Positions 52,717 to 59,600 of a stretch of 64,000 nucleotides of DNA are shown one piece after another. Position 1 is the first letter of the stretch, and every line of letters starts with the position of its first letter. Origin of the DNA: Burkholderiales bacterium PBB3 (GTDB lineage: Bacteria; Pseudomonadota; Gammaproteobacteria; Burkholderiales; Burkholderiaceae_C); assembly GCA_002256115.1 (NCBI GenBank), contig NKIK01000023.1, positions 1-64,000 of the forward strand, written 5' to 3'. The translations under genes were made by a program, and so were the position numbers. Below the pieces are notes generated by a model, which searched no databases, was not told the origin of the DNA, and saw only the letters and a program-made list of their open reading frames with translations.

Positions 52717-53244
52717 TTAAGCCAATGGGCTCAGCAAGCCGCGCAACGCATGCTGCACGGTAGCGGCGCGCACGGCCGCACGGTCGCCGGCAAAGTGCTG
52801 CACCTCACTGTGTAGGCCCTGGGGGCTAGCCCAGGCCAGCCATACCGTGCCCACCGGTTTGTCGGCACTGCCGCCGCCGGGGCCTGCCACACCGGTGACT
52901 GCCACGGCCACCTGCGCCCGTGATCGGGCCAATGCACCCAGGGCCATCGCGCGCACCACGGATTCGCTCACCGCGCCGTCGCGCGCAATCAGTGCCGCAT
53001 CCACACCCAGCAGATCGGTCTTGGCCTCGTTGGAGTAGGTTACGAAGCCGCGCTCAAACCACTGGCTGGAGCCGGCCAGATCGGTGCAGGCAGCGGCAAT
53101 CAGGCCACCGGTGCAGCTCTCGGCAGTGGCCAGCATCCAACCTTGCTTTAGAAGCAAATTGGCCAATAGAGCGCATGGATAGTGCGGGAGCAGCTTCTCT
53201 TTTAATAGCAAGTCGACGGATGAGGTAGAGGCCATCTCGGTCAT
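52717..53244 (-). CDS. pncC: CinA C-terminal domain amidase (nicotinamide-nucleotide amidase PncC)
   Basis: 175 residues from ATG 53244, which overlaps the pgpA stop (ATGA). PncC deamidates nicotinamide mononucleotide in NAD recycling. Core motifs: [55 protein letters not shown]. The N-terminal 30 residues before [15 protein letters not shown] ([20 protein letters not shown]) are unusual and derive from repeat copy 9. Confidence 0.9.
   Translation of the reverse strand: MTEMASTSSVDLLLKEKLLPHYPCALLANLLLKQGWMLATAESCTGGLIAAACTDLAGSSQWFERGFVTYSNEAKTDLLGVDAALIARDGAVSESVVRAMALGALARSRAQVAVAVTGVAGPGGGSADKPVGTVWLAWASPQGLHSEVQHFAGDRAAVRAATVQHALRGLLSPLA
53156..53212 (+). repeat. dispersed repeat family 1, copy 9 (inside pncC)
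   Basis: GCGCATGGATAGTGCGGGAG then CAGCTTCTCTTTTAATAGCA. It occupies codons near the pncC start; minus-strand reading gives [17 protein letters not shown]. Confidence 0.85.
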
Positions 53245-53852
53245 AGGCCAAAACGCCACAGCGCAATCACCAGCAGCGTGCAGCCTGCCGCCACCAGATC
53301 GTCGAACAAAATACCAAAGCCCGCCTTGCGCCAGGCGGCGGGGTCGGTTTGCGGGTCTACGCCATGAAACAGCTGGTCGGCCCAGCCCACCGGGCCGGGC
53401 TTGACCGCATCAAAAAACCGGAACAAGCCAAACGCGATAGCCTGACCGACCAAGCCCGTGGGCGAGACCAGCCACAGCACCAACCAAAAGGCCACGACCT
53501 CGTCCCAGACAATGCTGCCGGGGTCGAGCACACCCATGTGCCGTGCCGTCACCGTGCAGGCCCACCAGCCGATGGGGAGGGACAGGCCAATCACCCAGGC
53601 CCATTGCACATCATTGAGCCAAGGTGCCAGCGCCACAAACGCGACCCAAGCCCAGAGCGTGCCTGAGGTGCCGGGTGCAATGCGCGACAGGCCCGAGCCC
53701 AGACCCAGCGCAATGGCGTGCGCCGGGTGTGACAGCATGAAGCCCACCGTGGGTCTCCCCATAGGCGCTGATGCCGGGTGGGTAGGTACCAACGCTGGTT
53801 CGCCTAGGTTCCCGGCGGGTACGGGCTTGGCGAAGTACTCACTCAGGTTCAT
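53241..53852 (-). CDS. pgpA: phosphatidylglycerophosphatase A
   Basis: 203 residues. PgpA removes the phosphate from phosphatidylglycerophosphate to form phosphatidylglycerol. Typical blocks: [53 protein letters not shown] and [13 protein letters not shown]. Overlaps the upstream gene by ATGA and pncC by ATGA, so the three are translationally coupled. Confidence 0.94.
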   Translation of the reverse strand: MNLSEYFAKPVPAGNLGEPALVPTHPASAPMGRPTVGFMLSHPAHAIALGLGSGLSRIAPGTSGTLWAWVAFVALAPWLNDVQWAWVIGLSLPIGWWACTVTARHMGVLDPGSIVWDEVVAFWLVLWLVSPTGLVGQAIAFGLFRFFDAVKPGPVGWADQLFHGVDPQTDPAAWRKAGFGILFDDLVAAGCTLLVIALWRFGL

Positions 53853-54379
53853 GGCTTCTCAGCGACTGCTTTCAGATTGGCCAGGCCTTGCTCAAAGTCT
53901 TTGCCAATCATGCTGTCCATGCTGACAAAAATACCCATCAGCTTGGAGATATAGGGGCTGGGGCCGTACATGGCCCAGGTCACGGTGGTCGTGCTGCCTG
54001 CGGTTTTGAGGGTGTATTCCGAGGTGTTGTGGCCTTCAAAAGGCTCCAGAAAATCCAGCTTGACCGTGACGCTGGTGTCGGGCACCTGCTTCAAGACTTC
54101 CATGCGGCCCGAGCCCACGTCGCCATTGCCCTTCCAGACATACACCGCCCCTGGGCCCGCTGGCGCGCCACTGTGGGTGACCTGCATCGCTGGGTCCAAC
54201 TTTTGCCAGGGCGACCAGCTCGGGAAGTGGTGAAAGTCATTGAGCAGCGGGAACAGCTTGGCCGCCGGGGCCTGTACCGCGATGCTGCGCTCCACGCGGA
54301 AAGTGTCCGGCCGGGTCAAGGCAAAGACCAGCAACAGCGCGATGGCGGCGACAACGCCGATTGCAATTTTCTTGATCAT
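53849..54379 (-). CDS. SRPBCC-family (START-like) membrane-anchored protein
   Basis: 176 residues from ATG 54379 (MIKKIAIGVVAAIALLLVFA), with AGGAG 6 nt upstream. N-terminal TM about 5-24, then an SRPBCC polyketide-cyclase-like domain (VERSIAVQAPAAKLFPLLND, PSWSPWQKLDPAM). Such proteins bind small hydrophobic ligands; no role assigned. First gene of the SRPBCC-pgpA-pncC unit. Four 12-bp tandem repeats lie upstream. Confidence 0.82.
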   Translation of the reverse strand: MIKKIAIGVVAAIALLLVFALTRPDTFRVERSIAVQAPAAKLFPLLNDFHHFPSWSPWQKLDPAMQVTHSGAPAGPGAVYVWKGNGDVGSGRMEVLKQVPDTSVTVKLDFLEPFEGHNTSEYTLKTAGSTTTVTWAMYGPSPYISKLMGIFVSMDSMIGKDFEQGLANLKAVAEKP

Positions 54380-54441
54380 GAAAACTCCTGGTGAAGTGAG
54401 ACAAAACCGACGGACTAGGCAACGAACTAACCGACGCACTA

Positions 54442-54489
54442 TAGCGCTGGGTAAAGCGTTGGGTATGGCGTTGGGTTTAGCGCCGGGTA
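54442..54489. repeat. four tandem 12-bp repeats upstream of the SRPBCC gene
   Basis: Units TAGCGCTGGGTA, AAGCGTTGGGTA, TGGCGTTGGGTT and TAGCGCCGGGTA run head to tail at exactly 12 bp, about one helical turn. They lie 62 bp upstream of the SRPBCC gene start and 24 bp past the end of the protease gene, so they could be regulatory sites or simple slipped-strand repeats. Confidence 0.65.
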
Positions 54490-54513
54490 CAGCCCCAGTC
54501 CAGGGGCGTCACA

Positions 54514-55611
54514 TCAGCGGTTGCGCAGGATGTCTATGAAGTCCACCGGCAAGGCAAAGTTCAGGTTTTGTCCTTGCTTGTGCTGAAAGGTGGTGATGCC
54601 GATCAGCCGCCCCTCGTTGTCAAACAGGCCGCCGCCGGAGGAGCCGGGCGATATGGAGGCTGAGGTCTGAATCAGGGTGCCGTCGGGGGTTTCGCGCAGG
54701 GCCGAGACCAGGCCCTGGCGCAAGGTGCGTTCCAGGTCGTGCGGCGTGCCGATGGCAAACACGGTTTGTCCCACCCGCACCTGCTTGACCGTGCCACGGC
54801 GTACCGGTGCCGCGCTCAGGCCGGGTACACGCAGTTGGCACAGGTCCAGTTGGGTGTCAGAGGTGTCGCTGATGGCTGCAAATTCGCTGCTGCCCGAGCG
54901 CACCCGCACGGCACTGGCCTGCATGACGACGTGGCAGTTGGTCAGCACCAGCTCGGAGGCGATCACCACGCCACTGCCCCGGCTGATAGGCTGGCCGCTG
55001 GCGTTCAAAGACTCGATCACCAGCACGCTGGGTGCCACGTTGGCGTAAATCGCCTCTGGGCTCAGGGCGCTGCCACTGGCGGTATTGGCTGCGTCTGTGG
55101 CCGCCGTGGTTTGCATGGCCGCGTGCGTGCGCGCGTTCGCGGGGCCCGACAACTTGGCGTGTGGCGGTGGCCCTGCAGTGGTGCTCGCCAACTGGGTGGA
55201 TGCGGCCGCTTTGGGCTTGCCCAGTTGGTAGCCCACGCCGCCCACCACCAGTACCAAGGAGGCCAAGCCCAGCCACAAACGCCAGGGGCCAGACGATTCC
55301 ACCGGCATCGGCGTTCTGCTGCGCGGCGCAGCCTTGGTCTGCACCGGCGCAGCCGTGTTGTGGTGGGCGCTCGGGGTGCTGGGCGAAGTCGATGAATTGG
55401 CGTTGGGCAAGCTGCGGTCGTAAGCCGCGCGGCGTTGCGGGTCGCACAGGGTGTCGCGCGCGTGGCGCAGCAGCACCCGGTGTGCGCTGTCGCTCGTGAC
55501 CGACAAAGCCCCGTGGCAGGCCCTTTGGATCGCCTCCTCGGGGGCGTCGGGTGCTACGCCCAGCAGGGCATAAAAGTCTTGCTTCAACGCACCGCCGCCA
55601 TCTTCTCGCAC
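54514..55611 (-). CDS. membrane-anchored trypsin-like protease with N-terminal J-like domain lacking HPD
   Basis: 365 residues from GTG 55611. Residues 11-67 look like a DnaJ J-domain (QDFYALLGVAPDAPEEAIQR at the start; DTLCDPQRRAAYDRSL at the end) but the HPD tripeptide is absent. Then a Ser/Pro/Thr linker, one TM (about 112-130), and a DegP-like trypsin domain: His227 in LTNCHVV, Asp256 in TQLDLCQL and Ser325 in SPGSSGGGLF. No PDZ domain. The orientation would place the J-like part in the cytosol and the protease in the periplasm. Overlaps the DUF4124 gene by 28 bp. Confidence 0.82.
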   Translation of the reverse strand: MREDGGGALKQDFYALLGVAPDAPEEAIQRACHGALSVTSDSAHRVLLRHARDTLCDPQRRAAYDRSLPNANSSTSPSTPSAHHNTAAPVQTKAAPRSRTPMPVESSGPWRLWLGLASLVLVVGGVGYQLGKPKAAASTQLASTTAGPPPHAKLSGPANARTHAAMQTTAATDAANTASGSALSPEAIYANVAPSVLVIESLNASGQPISRGSGVVIASELVLTNCHVVMQASAVRVRSGSSEFAAISDTSDTQLDLCQLRVPGLSAAPVRRGTVKQVRVGQTVFAIGTPHDLERTLRQGLVSALRETPDGTLIQTSASISPGSSGGGLFDNEGRLIGITTFQHKQGQNLNFALPVDFIDILRNR

Positions 55612-55982
55612 GAGGCCATGGCCCGGTTGCGCTTTTCAAGCGTAGTGGCGCTGTAGGCACCATTGGAGCGTACGGTGTGCATGACTTCTTCGTAGGTCAG
55701 TTGGTCGGCCATGGTCTCGGCCACACAATTGCACACCATGCGCGGCAGGGCGCAGCCGCGGTGGATGCCGCGCTTGAAAGCCGTTTTTTCCTCGTCATTG
55801 AGCGGGTTGGAGCCCGCGCCGCGCCCCAGCAGCTTCTGGTCTTTGGCGACGGTTATCGGGCAGGGCAGGTCTGAGTAGGTGATATTGCCACCGGCATCGG
55901 TGCACTTGTACGCTGCGGCATGCGCCCACGCCGAGGCCAAAGTCAGAAAAAGCGCCAGAGCGATGGATCGAAGTGGGGGCAT
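55584..55982 (-). CDS. DUF4124 domain exported protein
   Basis: 132 residues from ATG 55982 (MPPLRSIALALFLTLASA), signal peptide ending AHAAA. The DUF4124 core is AAYKCTDAGGNITYSDLPC. A C-terminal region has four more cysteines (GCALPRMVCNCVAE; ASCEKM), suggesting disulfides. It ends inside the start of the J-like protease gene, so the two are probably made together and may act in the periplasm. Function unknown. Confidence 0.78.
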   Translation of the reverse strand: MPPLRSIALALFLTLASAWAHAAAYKCTDAGGNITYSDLPCPITVAKDQKLLGRGAGSNPLNDEEKTAFKRGIHRGCALPRMVCNCVAETMADQLTYEEVMHTVRSNGAYSATTLEKRNRAMASCEKMAAVR

Positions 55983-56146
55983 GGTCGGTACCTTGGGGAC
56001 GGGGCCAGTAAATAGCCTCCAGTTTAGCGCGGGGCTGTGACGCAAGCGCTGCCCATATGTCGGCCAGGGGCTACCGGTGCGCGCAAAGCTTGCCAAGCCC
56101 CCGCCGCATCGCGATACTGCGCGCAAGCTTCGCCAGTAGGGCCAGC

Positions 56147-56431
56147 ATGAAAGGATTTGGGATGGTGCGTGTTGAATTTGCGCCCAGTTTGCGCCGCCAC
56201 GTGGAGTGCGCGCCGCAAACCGTGGCCCCCGGAAGCCTGGGCAGCGTGCTGGACGCCGCCTTGCAAAGCGCGCCGGAGTTGTCGCACTACGTGTTCGATG
56301 ATCAGCACCACATCCGCAAGCATGTGGCCGTTTTTGTGAACCAAGTCATGGTGCTAGACCGCGCCAACTTGGACCGCCCGCTGGCCGACCAGGACCGTGT
56401 GCTGGTGATTCAGGCGCTCACTGGGGGCTAA
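56147..56431 (+). CDS. MoaD/ThiS-like small ubiquitin-fold protein
   Basis: 94 residues from ATG 56147 (or 89 from ATG 56162). Beta-grasp fold hints: VRVEFAPSLRRHVECAP, then DDQHHIRKHVAVFVNQVMVL, ending in LTGG; the C-terminal Gly-Gly is the usual activation site in sulfur carriers. No MoaE, ThiG or E1-like ThiF/MoeB gene is nearby. It is followed 45 bp later by a beta-propeller gene, a pairing that recurs in databases from memory, but the role is unknown. Confidence 0.75.
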   Translation: MKGFGMVRVEFAPSLRRHVECAPQTVAPGSLGSVLDAALQSAPELSHYVFDDQHHIRKHVAVFVNQVMVLDRANLDRPLADQDRVLVIQALTGG

Positions 56432-56476
56432 CTGGGGGGCTGAGCGTGGGCTGAGTTTCAATCAAGGAGCAGAAAT

Positions 56477-57571
56477 ATGCAGACATTGCTGGTCGCCAGC
56501 CGTAAGGGCTTGCTGGTGGTGCAGGGCGGGGGCGGCGATTGGGCCGTCACCGCGCACCACTTCCCCGGAGACCCGGTCTCCCAAGTGCTGGTGGACCCGC
56601 GCGACGGCAGTTGGTACGCCGCCCTGCGCTTGGGCCACTTTGGTGTGAAGCTGCGCAAGAGCAGCGATCAGGGCCAAAGCTGGACCGAGCTGGCCGCCCC
56701 CGCCTTTCCCGCCAAACCCACGGAGGGGCCGCTGGCCCAAGACCCCACGCCCTGGAATGTCGAAATGATCTGGAGCCTGGCTGCAGGCGGGCCGAAGCAG
56801 CCCGGCACTCTGTGGGCCGGTTGTATGCCGGCGGGCTTGTTCCTGTCGCAAGACGGTGGGCAGAGTTGGGCACTCAATAGGCCGCTATGGGATGACCCGC
56901 GCCGCCTGGGCTGGTTTGGCGGCGGTAATGATTTTCCGGGCCTGCATTCGGTGCTGGTCGACCCGCGCGATGCCCAGCATGTCTCACTGGCCATCTCCTG
57001 CGGCGGCGTGTGGCAAACCTGGGATGCGGGCCAGACCTGGGCGCTGACCGCTGCGGGCATGAAGGCCGACTACATGCCCCCGGAGAGCGCCGAAGACCCC
57101 AACACCCAAGACCCGCACCGTATGGTGCAATGCGTCGCCCAGCCCGATGCGCTGTGGGTGCAGCACCACTGCGGTATTTTTCGCTCGACCGACGCCGCGC
57201 AGTCTTGGCAAGCTATACCGGCACCCCAGCCCTCGGGTTTTGGATTTGCCGTGGCTTGTGATCCGGCCAACCCGCTGCGTGCCTGGTTTGCCCCGGCGCA
57301 GGCCGATACGCACCGCTACGCTGTAGACGGCAAGATGGTGGTGACCCGCACCGACGACGGCGGCCAAAGCTTTCAGGCCTTTGGCAGCGGCCTGCCCCAG
57401 CAGCATGCCTACCACCTGATTTACCGCCACGGGCTGGAACTGGCCCCGGATGGCAACACCCTGGCCATGGCCTCCACCACCGGCGGACTGTGGATCAGCG
57501 CCAATGCGGGCGAGCACTGGCATGGCGTATCGCGTGATCTGCCGCCGGTGGCGGCGATTTGCTGGGCTTAA
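56477..57571 (+). CDS. BNR/YVTN-type beta-propeller protein
   Basis: 364 residues, no signal peptide visible. At least four Asp-box/BNR-type turns: SSDQGQSWTEL, SQDGGQSWALN, TWDAGQTWALT and RTDDGGQSFQAF, with a final SANAGEHW. The propeller resembles glycosyl-hydrolase/sialidase folds, but the catalytic residues of sialidase are not recognisable. Next to a MoaD-like gene; a role tied to the sulfur carrier is inference. Confidence 0.82.
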   Translation: MQTLLVASRKGLLVVQGGGGDWAVTAHHFPGDPVSQVLVDPRDGSWYAALRLGHFGVKLRKSSDQGQSWTELAAPAFPAKPTEGPLAQDPTPWNVEMIWSLAAGGPKQPGTLWAGCMPAGLFLSQDGGQSWALNRPLWDDPRRLGWFGGGNDFPGLHSVLVDPRDAQHVSLAISCGGVWQTWDAGQTWALTAAGMKADYMPPESAEDPNTQDPHRMVQCVAQPDALWVQHHCGIFRSTDAAQSWQAIPAPQPSGFGFAVACDPANPLRAWFAPAQADTHRYAVDGKMVVTRTDDGGQSFQAFGSGLPQQHAYHLIYRHGLELAPDGNTLAMASTTGGLWISANAGEHWHGVSRDLPPVAAICWA

Positions 57572-57647
57572 GCCACTTTTTGTGCACAGTGTTCACCGCT
57601 GAACAGTCTGGGTTGCCCGGCCCAGCGCGCTGCGGCCCAATGCGCAC

Positions 57648-58478
57648 ATGAACTTTTTGTCCCGATTTATGGACGGAGCCGTACGCGGTGGCGTCCCCAA
57701 GGTATCCAGCCTGATTGCCGACCGGCGACTGGGCATCGTGTTTCAGCCCATCGTCAACCTGCATGACGGCTCTATCTGCGGCTACGAGGCCCTGGTGCGC
57801 GCGCCCAGCACCCTGAGCTTGGGCAGTACCGACGCCCTGTTTGACGCGGCCAAGGCCCAGCAGCACCAAAAACAACTGGAACTGGCCTGCATTGAGGCGG
57901 CCATTGAGCAATGGGCCAAAAAAACCAATGGCAGCCCTTTGTCTCTCAATATCAGTGCCAAAAGCCTTTTGTTGCTGGAGCACGGCCCGGCCGATGGTGC
58001 CCTGCTCAAGCTGCTGGACAACTGCAGGTTGCCATCGCGGGTGCTGACCATGGAGATCACCGGCCTGAGCAGTCGCATTGACCCGCTGGAGCTGGCCGGC
58101 CCGTTGACCAAGCTGCGCCGCCAGGGCGTGCAGATCACGTTTGACGATTTCCGCTGCACAGAGAGCCACGTCAAGCTCTGGTCACGCTTGTCGCCCAGCA
58201 TAGTGAAGATGGACATGAAGCTCACCCGTGGCATTGCCAGCAGTGCTGAGCAGCAAAAGCGGGTGCGGGCCTTGGTGGCCTTGTCGCGCCGCCACGGCAA
58301 CCGTTTGGCGGCCAAGGGGATCGAGACTGCCGAAGACATCGTGGCGCTGAATGACGCGGGTGTGGATTGTGGGCAGGGTCACTTTTTGGGCAGCCCCGAC
58401 GCGGAGCCCACGGAATACCTGAACAAACGCGCCCGGGAAGCGCTGGCATCTGGCTGGGGTGTGGACGTTCCCTGCTAG
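57648..58478 (+). CDS. EAL-domain protein, probably catalytically degenerate
   Basis: 276 residues, EAL domain alone. Present: EAL itself (Glu47 in YEALVRA), Asn101, Glu136, Asp166-Asp167, Lys187 and Gln243. Changed: the loop-6 DFGTGYSSL region reads DDFRCTESHVKL, and AEGVET reads AAKGIET with Lys223 where a catalytic-loop Glu is expected. These would impair c-di-GMP hydrolysis, so a binding or signalling role is likelier. No GGDEF or sensor domain. Divergent orientation to thiL across a long inverted repeat. Confidence 0.83.
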   Translation: MNFLSRFMDGAVRGGVPKVSSLIADRRLGIVFQPIVNLHDGSICGYEALVRAPSTLSLGSTDALFDAAKAQQHQKQLELACIEAAIEQWAKKTNGSPLSLNISAKSLLLLEHGPADGALLKLLDNCRLPSRVLTMEITGLSSRIDPLELAGPLTKLRRQGVQITFDDFRCTESHVKLWSRLSPSIVKMDMKLTRGIASSAEQQKRVRALVALSRRHGNRLAAKGIETAEDIVALNDAGVDCGQGHFLGSPDAEPTEYLNKRAREALASGWGVDVPC

Positions 58479-58480
58479 GC

Positions 58481-58574
58481 GGAGCCTGGGCGGCAGAGCG
58501 CTTTGCTTCGTGTCCCCCGCCCGCTTTGCGGGCTCCTCCTTTACCTACGCAAAACACTCTGCCGCCCAGGCTCC
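58481..58574. repeat. 26-bp inverted repeat with inner hairpin between EAL gene and thiL
   Basis: Arms 58481-58506 (GGAGCCTGGGCGGCAGAG then CGCTTTGC) and 58549-58574 match at 24 of 26 positions. The 42-nt centre holds a second perfect hairpin GCCCGC-TTT-GCGGGC (58519-58533). It fills the gap between two convergent genes and may act as a bidirectional terminator or be a REP-like element. Confidence 0.8.
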
Positions 58575-58586
58575 TCGGGCTAACGA

Positions 58587-59600
58587 TTACTTGACCGATG
58601 GCGCAAAGTGGTCAAACGACCCAAACTTCTCCGCCTGCACCAGGCCCTGGCTGCCCTCCAGGCGCAAGCCCGGCTCGGCTTCAATGCGGCCCACGCGGGT
58701 GATGCGGGTTTTGGCATCGCGCGCGGCCTGGGCTACCCGGTGGGCGTTGGCCGGTGCGGCGGTAAACACCAGTTCATAGTCGTCGCCACCTGCGAATACC
58801 CATTCCAGGGCCTGCGCGGAGCTGATTTGAAGCATCAAATCGGCATTTGAGCCCGTGGATAGTGCGGGAGCAGCTAGCAAATTTATAGCAATGTCGATAT
58901 CTATCTGCGCCCCCACGCCCGAGGCTTGCAGCACATGGCGCAGGTCGCCCAAGAAACCATCGCTGACATCAATGGCCGAGCTGGCCAGCCCGCGCAGACC
59001 CACGCCCAAAGCCACGCGGGGGCTGGGTTGCTCCATGCGGCGGCGGGCGTGCTCAAACACGGCGGCGGGCACTTGCACGTTGCCCCGAAAAACCTCCAGG
59101 GCCAGCCGGGCATCGCCCAAGGTGCCGCTCACATAGATGTCATCGCCCACCTGCGCACCTGAGCGCAGCAGGGCCTGGCTTCTGCCGTCCACCACGGGTA
59201 CTTCGCCCAGCACGGTGATGCAGATGTTCAGCGGGCCCTGGGTGGTGTCGCCACCCACCAGCTCACAGCCATGGGCATCGGCCAGTGCAAACAGGCCCTG
59301 GGCAAACCCGGCCAGCCAGGCTTCGTCCACCCGGGGCAAGGCCAGCGCCAGCGTGAAGGCGCGGGGTGTGGCACCGCAGGCCGCGAGATCGCTCAGATTG
59401 ACAGCCAGGGCCTTGTGGCCCAAACGCTCGGGCGACACGGTGGATAAAAAGTGTCGGCCTTCGACCAGCATGTCGCTGGACACGGCCAGGTGCGTGCCGG
59501 GCGCGGGCAACAGCAGGGCACAGTCATCACCCACGCCCAGTACGGCGTCCCGGGCCGGGCGCTTGAAGTACTTGGCAATCAGATCGAATTCACCCATCAC
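58587..59600 (-). CDS. thiL: thiamine-monophosphate kinase
   Basis: 337 residues from ATG 59600, overlapping the upstream stop by ATGA. ThiL makes thiamine pyrophosphate. Motifs: GVGDDCALLLPAPGTHLAVS, LAVNLSDLAACGATP, ELVGGDTTQGPLNICITV, DVSDGFLGDLRHVLQASGVG and AGGDDYELVFTA. In the variable segment between the last two, residues about 245-260 (AINLLAAPALSTGSNA) are encoded by repeat copy 10. Confidence 0.93.
   Translation of the reverse strand: MMGEFDLIAKYFKRPARDAVLGVGDDCALLLPAPGTHLAVSSDMLVEGRHFLSTVSPERLGHKALAVNLSDLAACGATPRAFTLALALPRVDEAWLAGFAQGLFALADAHGCELVGGDTTQGPLNICITVLGEVPVVDGRSQALLRSGAQVGDDIYVSGTLGDARLALEVFRGNVQVPAAVFEHARRRMEQPSPRVALGVGLRGLASSAIDVSDGFLGDLRHVLQASGVGAQIDIDIAINLLAAPALSTGSNADLMLQISSAQALEWVFAGGDDYELVFTAAPANAHRVAQAARDAKTRITRVGRIEAEPGLRLEGSQGLVQAEKFGSFDHFAPSVK
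58842..58892 (+). repeat. dispersed repeat family 1, copy 10 (inside thiL)
   Basis: GCATTTGAGCCCGTGGATAG then TGCGGGAGCAGCTAGCAAAT and TTATAGCAAT. In frame in thiL, read from the minus strand as AINLLAAPALSTGSNA. Confidence 0.85.
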
